Source: Nitrososphaera sp. (GTDB lineage: Archaea > Thermoproteota > Nitrososphaeria > Nitrososphaerales > Nitrososphaeraceae). Taken from it: a stretch of DNA of 29,028 nt. The stretch is taken from assembly GCA_025450475.1 (NCBI GenBank), contig JANWHJ010000066.1:1-29028 (forward strand), in the 5' to 3' direction. Below, one piece after another: positions 15,429 to 22,915 of this stretch; positions within the stretch are counted from its first letter, which is position 1; each line of letters begins with the position of its first letter. The notes under the pieces were generated by a model. The model made no database searches. It was not told the DNA's origin and saw only the letters and a list, made by a program, of their open reading frames with translations. Both the position numbers and the translations under genes were made by a program.

Positions 15429-17138
15429 TTAGAACAGGTTGTACAGCCTGGCCAGTGAAAGTTTCTCGGAAGGCGGCACCGTTGCAAGCTTGCCATCAAC
15501 CTTCACTTCGTAGGTCTCCGGGTCGATCTCTATTTTTGGAGTAAGGTTATTGTAGAGCATGTCACGCTTGCGCACTAACCTGCAGTTCTTCACCGGGAGC
15601 ATCTTTTTCTGCAGGCCGAGCTTTTTCGCGACGCCGTTTCTGATCGCAAGTTTCGATGTGAATGTGAACGATACGGAATACTTTGCCTTACCAAGCGCGC
15701 CAAACATTGGTCTATAGTACACCGGTTCCGGTGTCGGTATCGACGCGTTAGGATCTCCCATCAGTGAATATGCTATAAAGCCTCCCTTCACTACCATCTT
15801 GGGTTTGGCTCCAAAGAACTGGGGGGTCCAGATGACGAGGTCTGCCACCTTGCCCGGCTCAAGCGACCCGACGTAGTCAGAAATCCCGTGCGTTCTTGCC
15901 GGGTTGATCGTGAGTTTTGCCAAGTAACGCTTTACACGAAGGTTGTCGTTATCGCCCTTTTCCTCTTTCAGTCTGCCCGCGATTTTTTTCATTTTGTCAG
16001 CAGTCTGCCACGCTCTCGTCGCTACTTCGCCCACTCTTCCCATAGCCTGGCTGTCGGAGGAGTACATGCTCAGCGCCCCAATATCGTGCAGCACGTCTTC
16101 GGCTGCTATGGTCTCGCGCCTTATCCTTGACTCTGCAAACGACACGTCCTCTTGGACTGAAGGGTTCAGGTGGTGGCATACCATCATCATGTCAAGGTGT
16201 TCTTCAAGGGTGTTGACCGTGAAGGGACGAGTGGGGTTGGTGGAAGACGGGAGTACGTTCTTCTCGCTGGCTATTTTCATTATATCCGGCGCGTGGCCGC
16301 CCCCTGCGCCTTCAGTGTGATAAGTGTGGATCGTTCTGCCCCCGATAGCCTCAATGGTGTCGTCGACAAAGCCGCACTCATTTAGGGTATCTGTGTGGAT
16401 CGCCACCTGAGTGTCGGTCTTCTCTGCAACCCGCAATGCAGCGTCTATCGTGGCGGGGGTAGTACCCCAATCCTCGTGCAACTTCAGCCCACACGCACCT
16501 GCTGCCACCTGTTCAAGGAGCGACGGCTCTAGCGAGTCGTTGCCTTTGCCAAGGAAACCAAAGTTTAGTGGGAGTTCTTCTGTCGCTTCAAGCATTCTGT
16601 GGATGTTCCAAGGTCCGGGCGTACATGTGGTCGCGTTGGTGCCATCCGCCGGGCCGGTGCCACCGCCTATCATGGTGGTAGTGCCGCTGCAGATTGCTTC
16701 GATCGCCTGCTGAGGTGAAATGAAGTGAATGTGGGTGTCGATCGTCCCCGGCGTGCATATTGCGTGCTCGCCGGAAATGACTTCAGTGCCCGAGCCAACT
16801 ACCATGCCAACTCTGTCCATCACATTGGGGTTTCCCGCCTTTCCCACGCCGGCTATCAGGCCATTCTTGATTCCAATGTCTGCCTTGATTATCCCTAGGA
16901 CCGGGTCCATCACGATCGCGTTAGTTATTACCAGGTCGAGCGCGTCCTTGCTGGTCACGCCGCTTGCCTGTCCCATGCCGTCGCGCGTGCTCTTGCCACC
17001 GCCAAATACGAGCTCGTCTCCGTAAGTGAGCAGGTCTTTTTCAATTTCTATGATCAGATCCGTGTCTGCAAGCCTCACCCTGTCGCCTGTGGTCGGGCCA
17101 AAGAGGTCCGCGTACCGCTTGCGTGGGATCTTAAGCAC
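15429..17138 (-). CDS. ureC: Urease subunit alpha (catalytic subunit)
   Basis: UreC carries the dinuclear nickel centre that hydrolyses urea to ammonia and carbamate in the cytoplasm. Starting at GTG 17138 gives 569 aa, matching the family, and an 8-bp overlap with ureB; the frame stays open upstream to 17201 but this would only add a foreign 21-residue N-terminus. All key residues are present, each 2 positions after the Klebsiella numbering: His136 and His138 (DTHIHF), the lysine to be carbamylated Lys219 (GLKLHEDWG), His248, His274 (HTEGAGGGH), the flap His near 322 (VCHHL) and Asp362 (SSDSQAMGR). The enzyme should be active. Last gene of the ureABC operon. Confidence 0.97.
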   Translation of the reverse strand: MLKIPRKRYADLFGPTTGDRVRLADTDLIIEIEKDLLTYGDELVFGGGKSTRDGMGQASGVTSKDALDLVITNAIVMDPVLGIIKADIGIKNGLIAGVGKAGNPNVMDRVGMVVGSGTEVISGEHAICTPGTIDTHIHFISPQQAIEAICSGTTTMIGGGTGPADGTNATTCTPGPWNIHRMLEATEELPLNFGFLGKGNDSLEPSLLEQVAAGACGLKLHEDWGTTPATIDAALRVAEKTDTQVAIHTDTLNECGFVDDTIEAIGGRTIHTYHTEGAGGGHAPDIMKIASEKNVLPSSTNPTRPFTVNTLEEHLDMMMVCHHLNPSVQEDVSFAESRIRRETIAAEDVLHDIGALSMYSSDSQAMGRVGEVATRAWQTADKMKKIAGRLKEEKGDNDNLRVKRYLAKLTINPARTHGISDYVGSLEPGKVADLVIWTPQFFGAKPKMVVKGGFIAYSLMGDPNASIPTPEPVYYRPMFGALGKAKYSVSFTFTSKLAIRNGVAKKLGLQKKMLPVKNCRLVRKRDMLYNNLTPKIEIDPETYEVKVDGKLATVPPSEKLSLARLYNLF

Positions 17139-17502
17139 CCTTGAACCCCCGGTTTCTGGCTTTTGCCAGCGCTGAAGTCCTTTTGCTTGCAAGCCTGCCA
17201 TTTACAAGACCACAAAAACCATAGACTATTTTCTTGCCGCCGTATTCTGTCAGCTCGACCTGCCTAGTTTCGCCCGGCTCAAACCTCACCGAGGTCCCGG
17301 CCGGGATATTGAGATGATGGCCGTATGCCTTTACCCTCGAGAAGAGCAGCGCCTTGTTCACTTCGAAAAAGTGGGAATGCGATCCAACTTGCACTGGGCG
17401 GTCACCGGTGTTGCTCACGCTGATCTTCACGGTTTTCCTGCCCTTGTTTGCAATAACAGGCTCGCCTGACAGGAAATATTCGCCGGGGATCATTGCAATC
17501 AC
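17131..17502 (-). CDS. ureB: Urease subunit beta
   Basis: A structural subunit of the urease heterotrimer. The sequence MIPGEYFLSGEPV, followed by GDRPVQVGSHSHFFEVN and RFEPGETRQVELTEYGG, is typical of UreB. With the GTG at 17502 the protein is 123 aa and its start overlaps the ureA stop by 4 bp; an ATG three codons in (17493) gives the more usual MIPGEY start and may be the real one. The 3' end overlaps the ureC GTG by 8 bp. The subunits are separate, as in most bacteria and other archaea, not fused as in Helicobacter or plants. Confidence 0.96.
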   Translation of the reverse strand: MIAMIPGEYFLSGEPVIANKGRKTVKISVSNTGDRPVQVGSHSHFFEVNKALLFSRVKAYGHHLNIPAGTSVRFEPGETRQVELTEYGGKKIVYGFCGLVNGRLASKRTSALAKARNRGFKGA

Positions 17503-17801
17503 ACTATCGGATCATGCACCGTTACCAGCTTTGTGCCATCGTCGAAGGTGGCTTCGACCTGGACCGTCTTTGCAAGCTCTGGTACGCCGGGAAGCACGTC
17601 TTTCCTTGCAAGGACTTTTCTGCCGGAGCTCATCAGTCCGGAAACCGACCTGCCCTCCCTCGCGCCCTCAACAATGTGATCTGAAATAAGCGCAACGGCT
17701 TCCACGTAGTTGAGCTTTAATCCCTTTTTCTGTCGCCTACGGGCTACCTCCGCAGCCATGAAAATGTACATCTTGTCGATCTCCCTTGGACTCAGCATCA
17801 T
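17499..17801 (-). CDS. ureA: Urease subunit gamma
   Basis: The smallest urease subunit (100 aa), all-helical with a beta hairpin at the end. The family marks are present: LSPREIDKMYIFMAAEVARRR at the start, KLNYVEAVALISDHIVEGAREG in the middle, and VLPGVPELAKTVQVEATFDDG to DPI at the end. Two consecutive ATGs (17801 and 17798) can serve as start. TTATAAATA centred near 17828 puts the transcript start at about the first ATG, so the operon ureABC is probably read from a leaderless mRNA. A diverged relative of this protein is encoded at 22541-22915. Confidence 0.97.
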   Translation of the reverse strand: MMLSPREIDKMYIFMAAEVARRRQKKGLKLNYVEAVALISDHIVEGAREGRSVSGLMSSGRKVLARKDVLPGVPELAKTVQVEATFDDGTKLVTVHDPIV

Positions 17802-17877
17802 GCGGTTGAGTTACTAAATCTTGTATTTATAAGTGATGTACGAAAGGCATAATTTCAACAAGAACAATGGCTAGGAC
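17802..17877. promoter_or_regulatory. Divergent urease promoter region ureA <-> ureE
   Basis: The 76 bp between ureA and ureE contain one near-symmetric TATA element, TATTTATAAG at 17824-17833, that reads well on both strands. For ureA it gives a leaderless start; for ureE it gives a leader of about 24 nt, unless GCATAATTTC near 17848 is used, which would make ureE leaderless too. Sharing one TBP site would couple or balance the structural and maturation operons. Element seen; use inferred. Confidence 0.6.
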
Positions 17878-18372
17878 GTGCTGGTTGTCACCTCAGTTGT
17901 CGGCAACATTGCCGACAGGCATCATGCAGAAAAATACCGGCGCGCAAAAGCCTCCGGAAAATGCGAGCGATTGCTTGTGTCTAGGCTAGAAATGGAGCGG
18001 CTCAGGCTGAGGCGCAGGACTGATAGAGGGACGGACATTGGACTTATCCTTGAGCCCGGCAATAGGCTCCATCACGGTGACTTGCTTGCGGCAAAAGATA
18101 GATTCATCGTAGTTGAGCAACTTCCAGAAAAAGTGGTGTCAATCAGCATAAAAAAGGATAACATGGAAAAAATGATCAGGCTTGCGGCCGTGATAGCCCA
18201 CGTAATAGGCAATAGGCACAGGTCGATGGCTGTCGATCAAGGAACCATATCGTTTCCAGTGCAGGCCGAGTCTGAAGTAGACACTTTTAGAAAGCTCTTG
18301 CCTAATGAAGTAAAGCTGAAAGTGACGGAGCAGGTCTTCTTGCCGGCCGGGGAGGCCCACGTCCATGAATGA
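17878..18372 (+). CDS. ureE: Urease accessory protein UreE (nickel metallochaperone)
   Basis: UreE delivers nickel to the UreG-containing activation complex. The protein is 164 aa; the N-terminal peptide-binding domain starts LVVTSVVGNIAD, the central metal-binding domain includes HVIGNRHRSMAV with the conserved interface histidine, and the end is only AHVHE. It therefore lacks the long His-rich tail of Klebsiella UreE. The GTG at 17878 is the only usable start: an in-frame TAG lies at 17872-17874. An ATG at 17867 is in another frame. First gene of ureEFGD; it overlaps ureF by 8 bp. Confidence 0.92.
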   Translation: MLVVTSVVGNIADRHHAEKYRRAKASGKCERLLVSRLEMERLRLRRRTDRGTDIGLILEPGNRLHHGDLLAAKDRFIVVEQLPEKVVSISIKKDNMEKMIRLAAVIAHVIGNRHRSMAVDQGTISFPVQAESEVDTFRKLLPNEVKLKVTEQVFLPAGEAHVHE

Positions 18373-19042
18373 ACATGAATTCCAATTGATGCAGCTGGCG
18401 GACTCATTCTTTCCTTCAGGAATGTTCGGGCTATCAGGCGGCATGGAGTCTTTTGTCAAATCTGACAGAGTAAGAAATGGAAATGACATCTTGTCCTTTA
18501 TCCGACAGCAAATAAAATTCCAGATTGTGCCATGTGACTGCGCGGTGCTAGTTGCAGTCATGAAGGCGGCAAAGAAAGGAGACATTGCCGGAGCGGTAGC
18601 GGCAGATAACAAGTACTATTCGATGAAGCTAGTAAGAGAAGTCAGGATTGCATCTTCGAGATCTGGCCGGCAACTACTGAGAACGCTATTGCATATGGCA
18701 AATAACAAATTTGCAAGAAAATTCTACGCCAAGGTAGAGGCAAAGGAGAGCGCCGGCACCTACCCAGCGTGCCTCGCAGTGACCGCAGGCGCTCTTGGCA
18801 TACCTGAGAAAAGTTCGCTTCGCATGATGCTCTACTCCTACTGCGTCAGCGTAGTCGGGTCGGCAGTCAGGCTCGCCGTCATCTCGCACATTGAGGGCCA
18901 GAGCATCCTGGCGCAGCTTACGGGCGACGTCAACTCTGCAAAAGCGGGAAGCAACGTTGCCAATCTGTGGCAGCTGGCGCCGCTTTCAGAAATACTGCAG
19001 ATGCAGCACGAGCAGGATGATTCGCGAATGTTTATTACTTAA
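18365..19042 (+). CDS. ureF: Urease accessory protein UreF
   Basis: UreF is an all-helical scaffold that links UreD on the apo-urease with UreG and controls GTP hydrolysis during nickel insertion. The N-terminal LMQLADSFFPSGMFGLSGGMESFV is the family signature, here with GLSGG, and the C-terminal helices contain LTGDVNSAKAGSNVANLWQLAPLSEILQM in the usual place (shown only in part here as a landmark). Length 225 aa is normal. ATG at 18365 overlaps the ureE stop by 8 bp, so translation is probably coupled. Confidence 0.94.
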   Translation: MNEHEFQLMQLADSFFPSGMFGLSGGMESFVKSDRVRNGNDILSFIRQQIKFQIVPCDCAVLVAVMKAAKKGDIAGAVAADNKYYSMKLVREVRIASSRSGRQLLRTLLHMANNKFARKFYAKVEAKESAGTYPACLAVTAGALGIPEKSSLRMMLYSYCVSVVGSAVRLAVISHIEGQSILAQLTGDVNSAKAGSNVANLWQLAPLSEILQMQHEQDDSRMFIT

Positions 19043-19061
19043 ACCCGCTTTGTGTCTTGCT

Positions 19062-19715
19062 ATGACTAGGAGAATCCCGCGACTTGGGATAGGCGGCCCC
19101 GTCGGATCTGGCAAGACGCGCTTGATAGAGCAGATCGTGCCGGTCCTGAGCAGACAGGGTTACCACTGCTGCATAATATCAAACGACGTCGTGTCAAAAG
19201 AAGACGCCGAGCGGATGCAGCGCACCCTGGCTACGGAATCAAGGCTGATGCCTGAAGACATGATAATCGGGATCGCAACTGGCGGCTGCCCGCATACCGC
19301 CGTGCGGGAAGACCCATCGATCAACCTCGCAGTGATTGACGAGATAGAGCAAAAGGACCCAACGCTTGACCTGATAATAATAGAGAGCGGCGGCGACAAC
19401 ACAATGACGACGTTCAGTCCCGCATTGGCGGATTATTCCATCTACATCGTGGACGTCGCCGGCGGCGACAAGTACCCAAGAAAGCGAGGCCTGGGGATAG
19501 AGAGCTGCGACTTGCTGGTGATAAACAAGATTGACCTTGCGCCTCACGTAGGGGCGAACCTTGCTGTGATGAAGCGCGATTCTGCGCTGGTCCGGCCAAA
19601 CAAGCCTGTCGAGTTTGTCAACTGCAAGACTGGAGCGGGCGTGGATAGAGTTACAAACCACATAGTCAGGGATATCTTGTTTGATAGACCGCTGCAGAGG
19701 AAAAGGAAAAGATGA
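19062..19715 (+). CDS. ureG: Urease accessory GTPase UreG
   Basis: UreG is a SIMIBI-class GTPase that binds nickel in its dimer and powers its transfer into UreC. The P-loop GGPVGSGKT lies at about 11-19, the nickel-binding Cys-Pro-His in GGCPHTAVRED, a Walker B-like ESGGDN and the guanine-specificity motif NKIDLAPHVGA. The start chosen, ATG at 19062, gives 217 aa, normal for the family; a longer frame starting at 18891 would overlap ureF by about 150 bp and add no family sequence. The gap to ureF is 19 bp and it overlaps ureD by 4 bp (ATGA). Confidence 0.96.
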   Translation: MTRRIPRLGIGGPVGSGKTRLIEQIVPVLSRQGYHCCIISNDVVSKEDAERMQRTLATESRLMPEDMIIGIATGGCPHTAVREDPSINLAVIDEIEQKDPTLDLIIIESGGDNTMTTFSPALADYSIYIVDVAGGDKYPRKRGLGIESCDLLVINKIDLAPHVGANLAVMKRDSALVRPNKPVEFVNCKTGAGVDRVTNHIVRDILFDRPLQRKRKR

Positions 19716-20566
19716 TCGTCCCAGGCTCTTTCCGCAAGTATGGCCCTGAAGCCGGCGAAAAGGGGGCGGCGCGGATAGAGCTCGCTCGCATTGGCAGCAA
19801 AACTGCTATAAGCAGGCTGCGGACAAGGGCGCCGCTTTTGGTCCAGAAGGCGTTGTACCCTAACAGTGCGTTGCCGGGCATGGCTCATATCTATCTAATG
19901 TCATCTGCGGGCGGAATACTGCAGGGAGACAGGATGGAAATTGATTTGATTGCCGGAAACGGCACGGCATCGCGCATCACCACCCAAGCGGCCACGAAAA
20001 TATACAAGATGGAAAAGGGATACGCCGCACAATGCATCGCGATTTCCGCGCGCGATTCGAGCTATCTTGAATTCCTACCGTACCAAATCATACCCTTCAA
20101 GTCGTCGCGATTTTATCAGCAGGTGGACTTGGAGCTCGAGCGAAATGCAACGGTGGTCTATTCAGAAACAATCTCTTCTGGCCGAACGGCGTCAGGCGAG
20201 AATTTTGATTTTGAGATTTGCTTTCTCAAAATGACTGCGCGCGACAGCAGAGGCAAAGTTCTTTTTACTGACGCAGCCAAACTAGAGCCGGGCAAAGACG
20301 AAATTGCTCGGCTCTTCGGCGACAAGAGCATCTGGTCAATGATCTACGTCGTGACACCTGATTCTGAAAGTGCCAATAGACAGATCACCGCCGCGATAAG
20401 GGACTATTCGATGCTGGCTGGCTGCTCCGTCCTGCCCAACGATTGCGGCCTCGTTATAAGAATGCTCGATGATTCGATAGACAAAATCAGGCAAATGACT
20501 GAGGCAGTAGCCGGCATTGCCAGGAACCACGCGCTTTCAGTAGCGGCTGGAGTGCGGGCAAACTGA
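19712..20566 (+). CDS. ureD: Urease accessory protein UreD (UreH)
   Basis: UreD binds apo-urease and recruits UreF and UreG; in structural models its tunnel passes nickel to the active site. At 284 aa the length is typical. The family landmarks are RTRAPLLVQKALYP near the N-terminus, SSAGGILQGDRMEIDL, QAATKIYKMEKGYAAQ and SYLEFLPYQIIPFKSSRFYQ. Its ATG overlaps the ureG stop by 4 bp, and it is the last gene of ureEFGD. Only 39 bp separate its stop from the start of the His-rich chaperonin, which has its own TATA box. Confidence 0.94.
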   Translation: MIVPGSFRKYGPEAGEKGAARIELARIGSKTAISRLRTRAPLLVQKALYPNSALPGMAHIYLMSSAGGILQGDRMEIDLIAGNGTASRITTQAATKIYKMEKGYAAQCIAISARDSSYLEFLPYQIIPFKSSRFYQQVDLELERNATVVYSETISSGRTASGENFDFEICFLKMTARDSRGKVLFTDAAKLEPGKDEIARLFGDKSIWSMIYVVTPDSESANRQITAAIRDYSMLAGCSVLPNDCGLVIRMLDDSIDKIRQMTEAVAGIARNHALSVAAGVRAN

Positions 20567-20572
20567 TTGCAC

Positions 20573-20605
20573 ATTTTTATAACTGTCATCCAACCCTAGC
20601 TGATA
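20573..20605 (+). promoter_or_regulatory. TATA element and short gap before the chaperonin gene
   Basis: TTTTTATAAC at 20574-20583 is centred about 27 nt before the ATG at 20606, so the chaperonin can be made from its own leaderless transcript. Read-through from ureEFGD remains possible because the gap is only 39 bp and no obvious T-rich terminator follows ureD. Confidence 0.6.
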
Positions 20606-22381
20606 ATGACAGCTAATGGCGCGCTGCTTGGCGACGGCGCAAGGCGGAGCAAAGGCGATCAGGCAAGGAGGTACAACTTGCTCGCCGCGAGGCTAATCGC
20701 AGAGCTCGTCAAGAACTCGCTTGGACCGCGCGGCCTAGAAAAAATGTTTATTGATATCATGGGCGAGGTAACAGTTACCAAAGACGGTGCGACACTCTTG
20801 CGCAAGCTTGACATTGAGCATCCTGCAGCCAAAATTCTTATAGAGGCGTCAAACGCGGTCGATAACGAAGTCGGCGACGGCACCACATCAGTGGTAGTCC
20901 TCGCTGGTGCGCTTGTTCAAAAGGCGGAAGAGCTTCTCGACATGGGGATAGCCCCCTCTGCCATCTCAGACGGCTACCTCAGAGGCCTTGACTTCGCCCT
21001 TGAAGCCCTGGATGGCATTTCACATGAATTCGACAATGCTGACAGGCAAGCGATGCAGCAGCTTGCCCGCACTTCCCTCCAGTCAAAGGCGTTAGCATAC
21101 GGCGGCGATGGTGTCGGAGGGCTGTTAGTCGACGCAGTATGTTCAATTGCCAATTTCGATGCCAATTCCGTAGATATCGACGACATAAAGATCGAGGAAA
21201 AGGAGGGCAACATGCTGGATGCACAGCTTGTCAAGGGAATCGTGATCGACAAGACAATTGACAGCTCAGCAATGCCAAGAGGGGTGAAAAACGCCAGAAT
21301 TATGCTAATAGATGACGAGCTGGAAGGCAAGAGAACAAGGACTGACGCGGAAATATGGATAACGTCCCCTCTCCAGATTAAGTCGTATTCTGATGCGCAG
21401 ACGTTCATGATAAGATCCAAGGTACAGCACATTGTTGATTCCGGCGCCAACGCCGTCTTTTCGCGCAAGGGAATCAACACTCTTGCGCAGCACCTCATGA
21501 CAAGTGCGGGCATCATCTCTGTCCGGAGGGTCAAGGAGAACGACCTTGTCTGGCTCGCGAAGGCGACCGGCGCCACGATATCTCAGAAACTTGATCATGA
21601 ACACGAGTATCATATTCATCATCACAGACACAGTCATCAGAACTATCACGATCATGACCACAATCACCCGGACGATCATTATCACCATGCGGACATTGAT
21701 ATCCAGCTCGGGTATGCCGAGCGTGTCTACGAGACGCAAGTTGGGGACAGCAAGATGGTCTTTGTGGAGGGTTGCAATAACCCAAAGGCAGTCACGCTCC
21801 TACTCCGGGCAAATTCCAAGAGAACTCTTGATGAGTGCCACCGCTCGGCCTTGGATGCTATTAGCGTGCTTAGAGATTTCGTTGCCCGACCATTCGTGGT
21901 TGCCGGCGGTGGGGCCGCAGAGGCGGCCATTGCCCGGGCGGTGAGGGAAAAGGGGTCGCTCGTCTCCGGGCGCGAGCAGATAGTGATCCAAAAGTTTGCA
22001 GAAGCGCTTGAAGAGATTCCACTGACTATAGCAAGGAACGCAGGCATGAACGTCATTGACAGTCTTGTACAGCTTAGATCAAAGCATTCAAACGGCAGAG
22101 CAAGTACGCATGGCGTGGATGCAATGGAAAGGAGGGTCCAAGAAATGTTCCCTTCAGTTATCGAGCCGGCGGCAATCAAGGAGCAGGTGATCAAGACCGC
22201 GGTAGAGGTTACAAGCCTGCTGATCAGGGTGGATGACGTACTGATGGCTAAACCCACGATGTATACCCATACACACGCAAATGGAGCAAAGCATTCGCAC
22301 GCCGGGGGAGACAAGGAGCACCAACACGATCATTTTGACCGGCTGGGCAAACAGCAGCGTCCGATGCACCACTACTACTAG
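20606..22381 (+). CDS. Group II chaperonin (thermosome) subunit with His-rich apical insertion and tail
   Basis: An ATP-driven folding chaperonin subunit of 591 aa, longer than the usual 540-560. ATPase motifs are intact: NSLGPRG (37-43), TKDGATLL (58-65), GDGTTS (90-95), and VVAGGGAAEAAIARAV in the second equatorial part. Where normal thermosomes have a short acidic stretch between ATGA and LGYA in the apical domain, this protein has an insertion with 15 His in 31 residues (331-361), followed by LGYAERVYETQVGDSKMVFVEGC as usual. The C-terminus (555-591) has nine more His in place of the common Gly-Met tail. CAT and CAC codons alternate irregularly, so this is not simple repeat slippage. Placement right after ureD suggests a nickel-linked role in urease assembly, which is inference. 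Confidence 0.95.
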   Translation: MTANGALLGDGARRSKGDQARRYNLLAARLIAELVKNSLGPRGLEKMFIDIMGEVTVTKDGATLLRKLDIEHPAAKILIEASNAVDNEVGDGTTSVVVLAGALVQKAEELLDMGIAPSAISDGYLRGLDFALEALDGISHEFDNADRQAMQQLARTSLQSKALAYGGDGVGGLLVDAVCSIANFDANSVDIDDIKIEEKEGNMLDAQLVKGIVIDKTIDSSAMPRGVKNARIMLIDDELEGKRTRTDAEIWITSPLQIKSYSDAQTFMIRSKVQHIVDSGANAVFSRKGINTLAQHLMTSAGIISVRRVKENDLVWLAKATGATISQKLDHEHEYHIHHHRHSHQNYHDHDHNHPDDHYHHADIDIQLGYAERVYETQVGDSKMVFVEGCNNPKAVTLLLRANSKRTLDECHRSALDAISVLRDFVARPFVVAGGGAAEAAIARAVREKGSLVSGREQIVIQKFAEALEEIPLTIARNAGMNVIDSLVQLRSKHSNGRASTHGVDAMERRVQEMFPSVIEPAAIKEQVIKTAVEVTSLLIRVDDVLMAKPTMYTHTHANGAKHSHAGGDKEHQHDHFDRLGKQQRPMHHYY

Positions 22382-22540
22382 AGAAAGAGCTTGCTCATGC
22401 CTGTGGCAACTATGGTAGTTACACCGACCATATGATCCACTTCCGCCGAACGGGCGCGGCCTGAGCTGCGCCGATTTTGTCTCCAAATGGTGCAAAAAAT
22501 CTTGAACCAGGTGGTTGGATGGCTCTGCTATCATTTTTAA

Positions 22541-22915
22541 TCATCCCACCAGAGAGTATTTGTCTGCAGGGATCGGTTGCTTTAGCACGATCTTTCTTGC
22601 CGGCCTACTATCAATAGTGGCTTCAAACGTGATTAGACGCAGCGTTTCAGGCACTCCTATCATTACCTTGTCGACAGCCAGAATTTTCCGAGCATCGTCT
22701 TGAATATCGCTGTCCTTCTTGCTGGCACGGATTGACCTCACAACATGGGCGCAATATGCTATAAGAGCCTCGCCTGCGTTTATCTTGATGTCGCGCTGGA
22801 TCTTTTCTTCTATTATTTTTGCGGAGCTCAAGAAAATCTCTTCGTCATAATCAAAGACCCTTGTAAAGGGTGGCGCATCCGGCTCTCCACTGACTGTTGC
22901 CTTGACATGTATCAT
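22541..22915 (-). CDS. Urease-gamma (UreA)-like protein coupled to a ureohydrolase
   Basis: A 124-aa protein that aligns along its length with UreA of this same window. Shared positions include an N-terminal helix ending in a basic run, INAGEALIAYCAHVV against LNYVEAVALISDHIV, then VMIGVPETLRLITFEATID against VLPGVPELAKTVQVEATFD, and a final PI. The first 25 residues (MIHVKATVSGEPDAPPF) are not in UreA. Its ATG overlaps the stop of the upstream ureohydrolase by 4 bp, so the two are translationally coupled. No second ureB/ureC is present, so it cannot be a spare urease subunit in a standard cluster; a partner, assembly or nickel-related role for the ureohydrolase is the inference. The paralogy is read by eye. 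Confidence 0.78.
   Translation of the reverse strand: MIHVKATVSGEPDAPPFTRVFDYDEEIFLSSAKIIEEKIQRDIKINAGEALIAYCAHVVRSIRASKKDSDIQDDARKILAVDKVMIGVPETLRLITFEATIDSRPARKIVLKQPIPADKYSLVG

Noticed and set aside
17139..17201. 21-residue N-terminal extension of UreC
   Set aside because: Overlaps ureB much further and does not resemble UreC; GTG at 17138 gives 569 aa and catalytic residues at the expected positions.
18891..19061. N-terminal extension of UreG
   Set aside because: The frame is open upstream but overlaps ureF by about 150 bp and shows no UreG sequence; ATG at 19062 gives the family length and start.
21504..21944. Long frames on both strands across the His-rich part of the chaperonin
   Set aside because: They are shadows of a strongly conserved coding frame; their composition mirrors the CAT/CAC codons.
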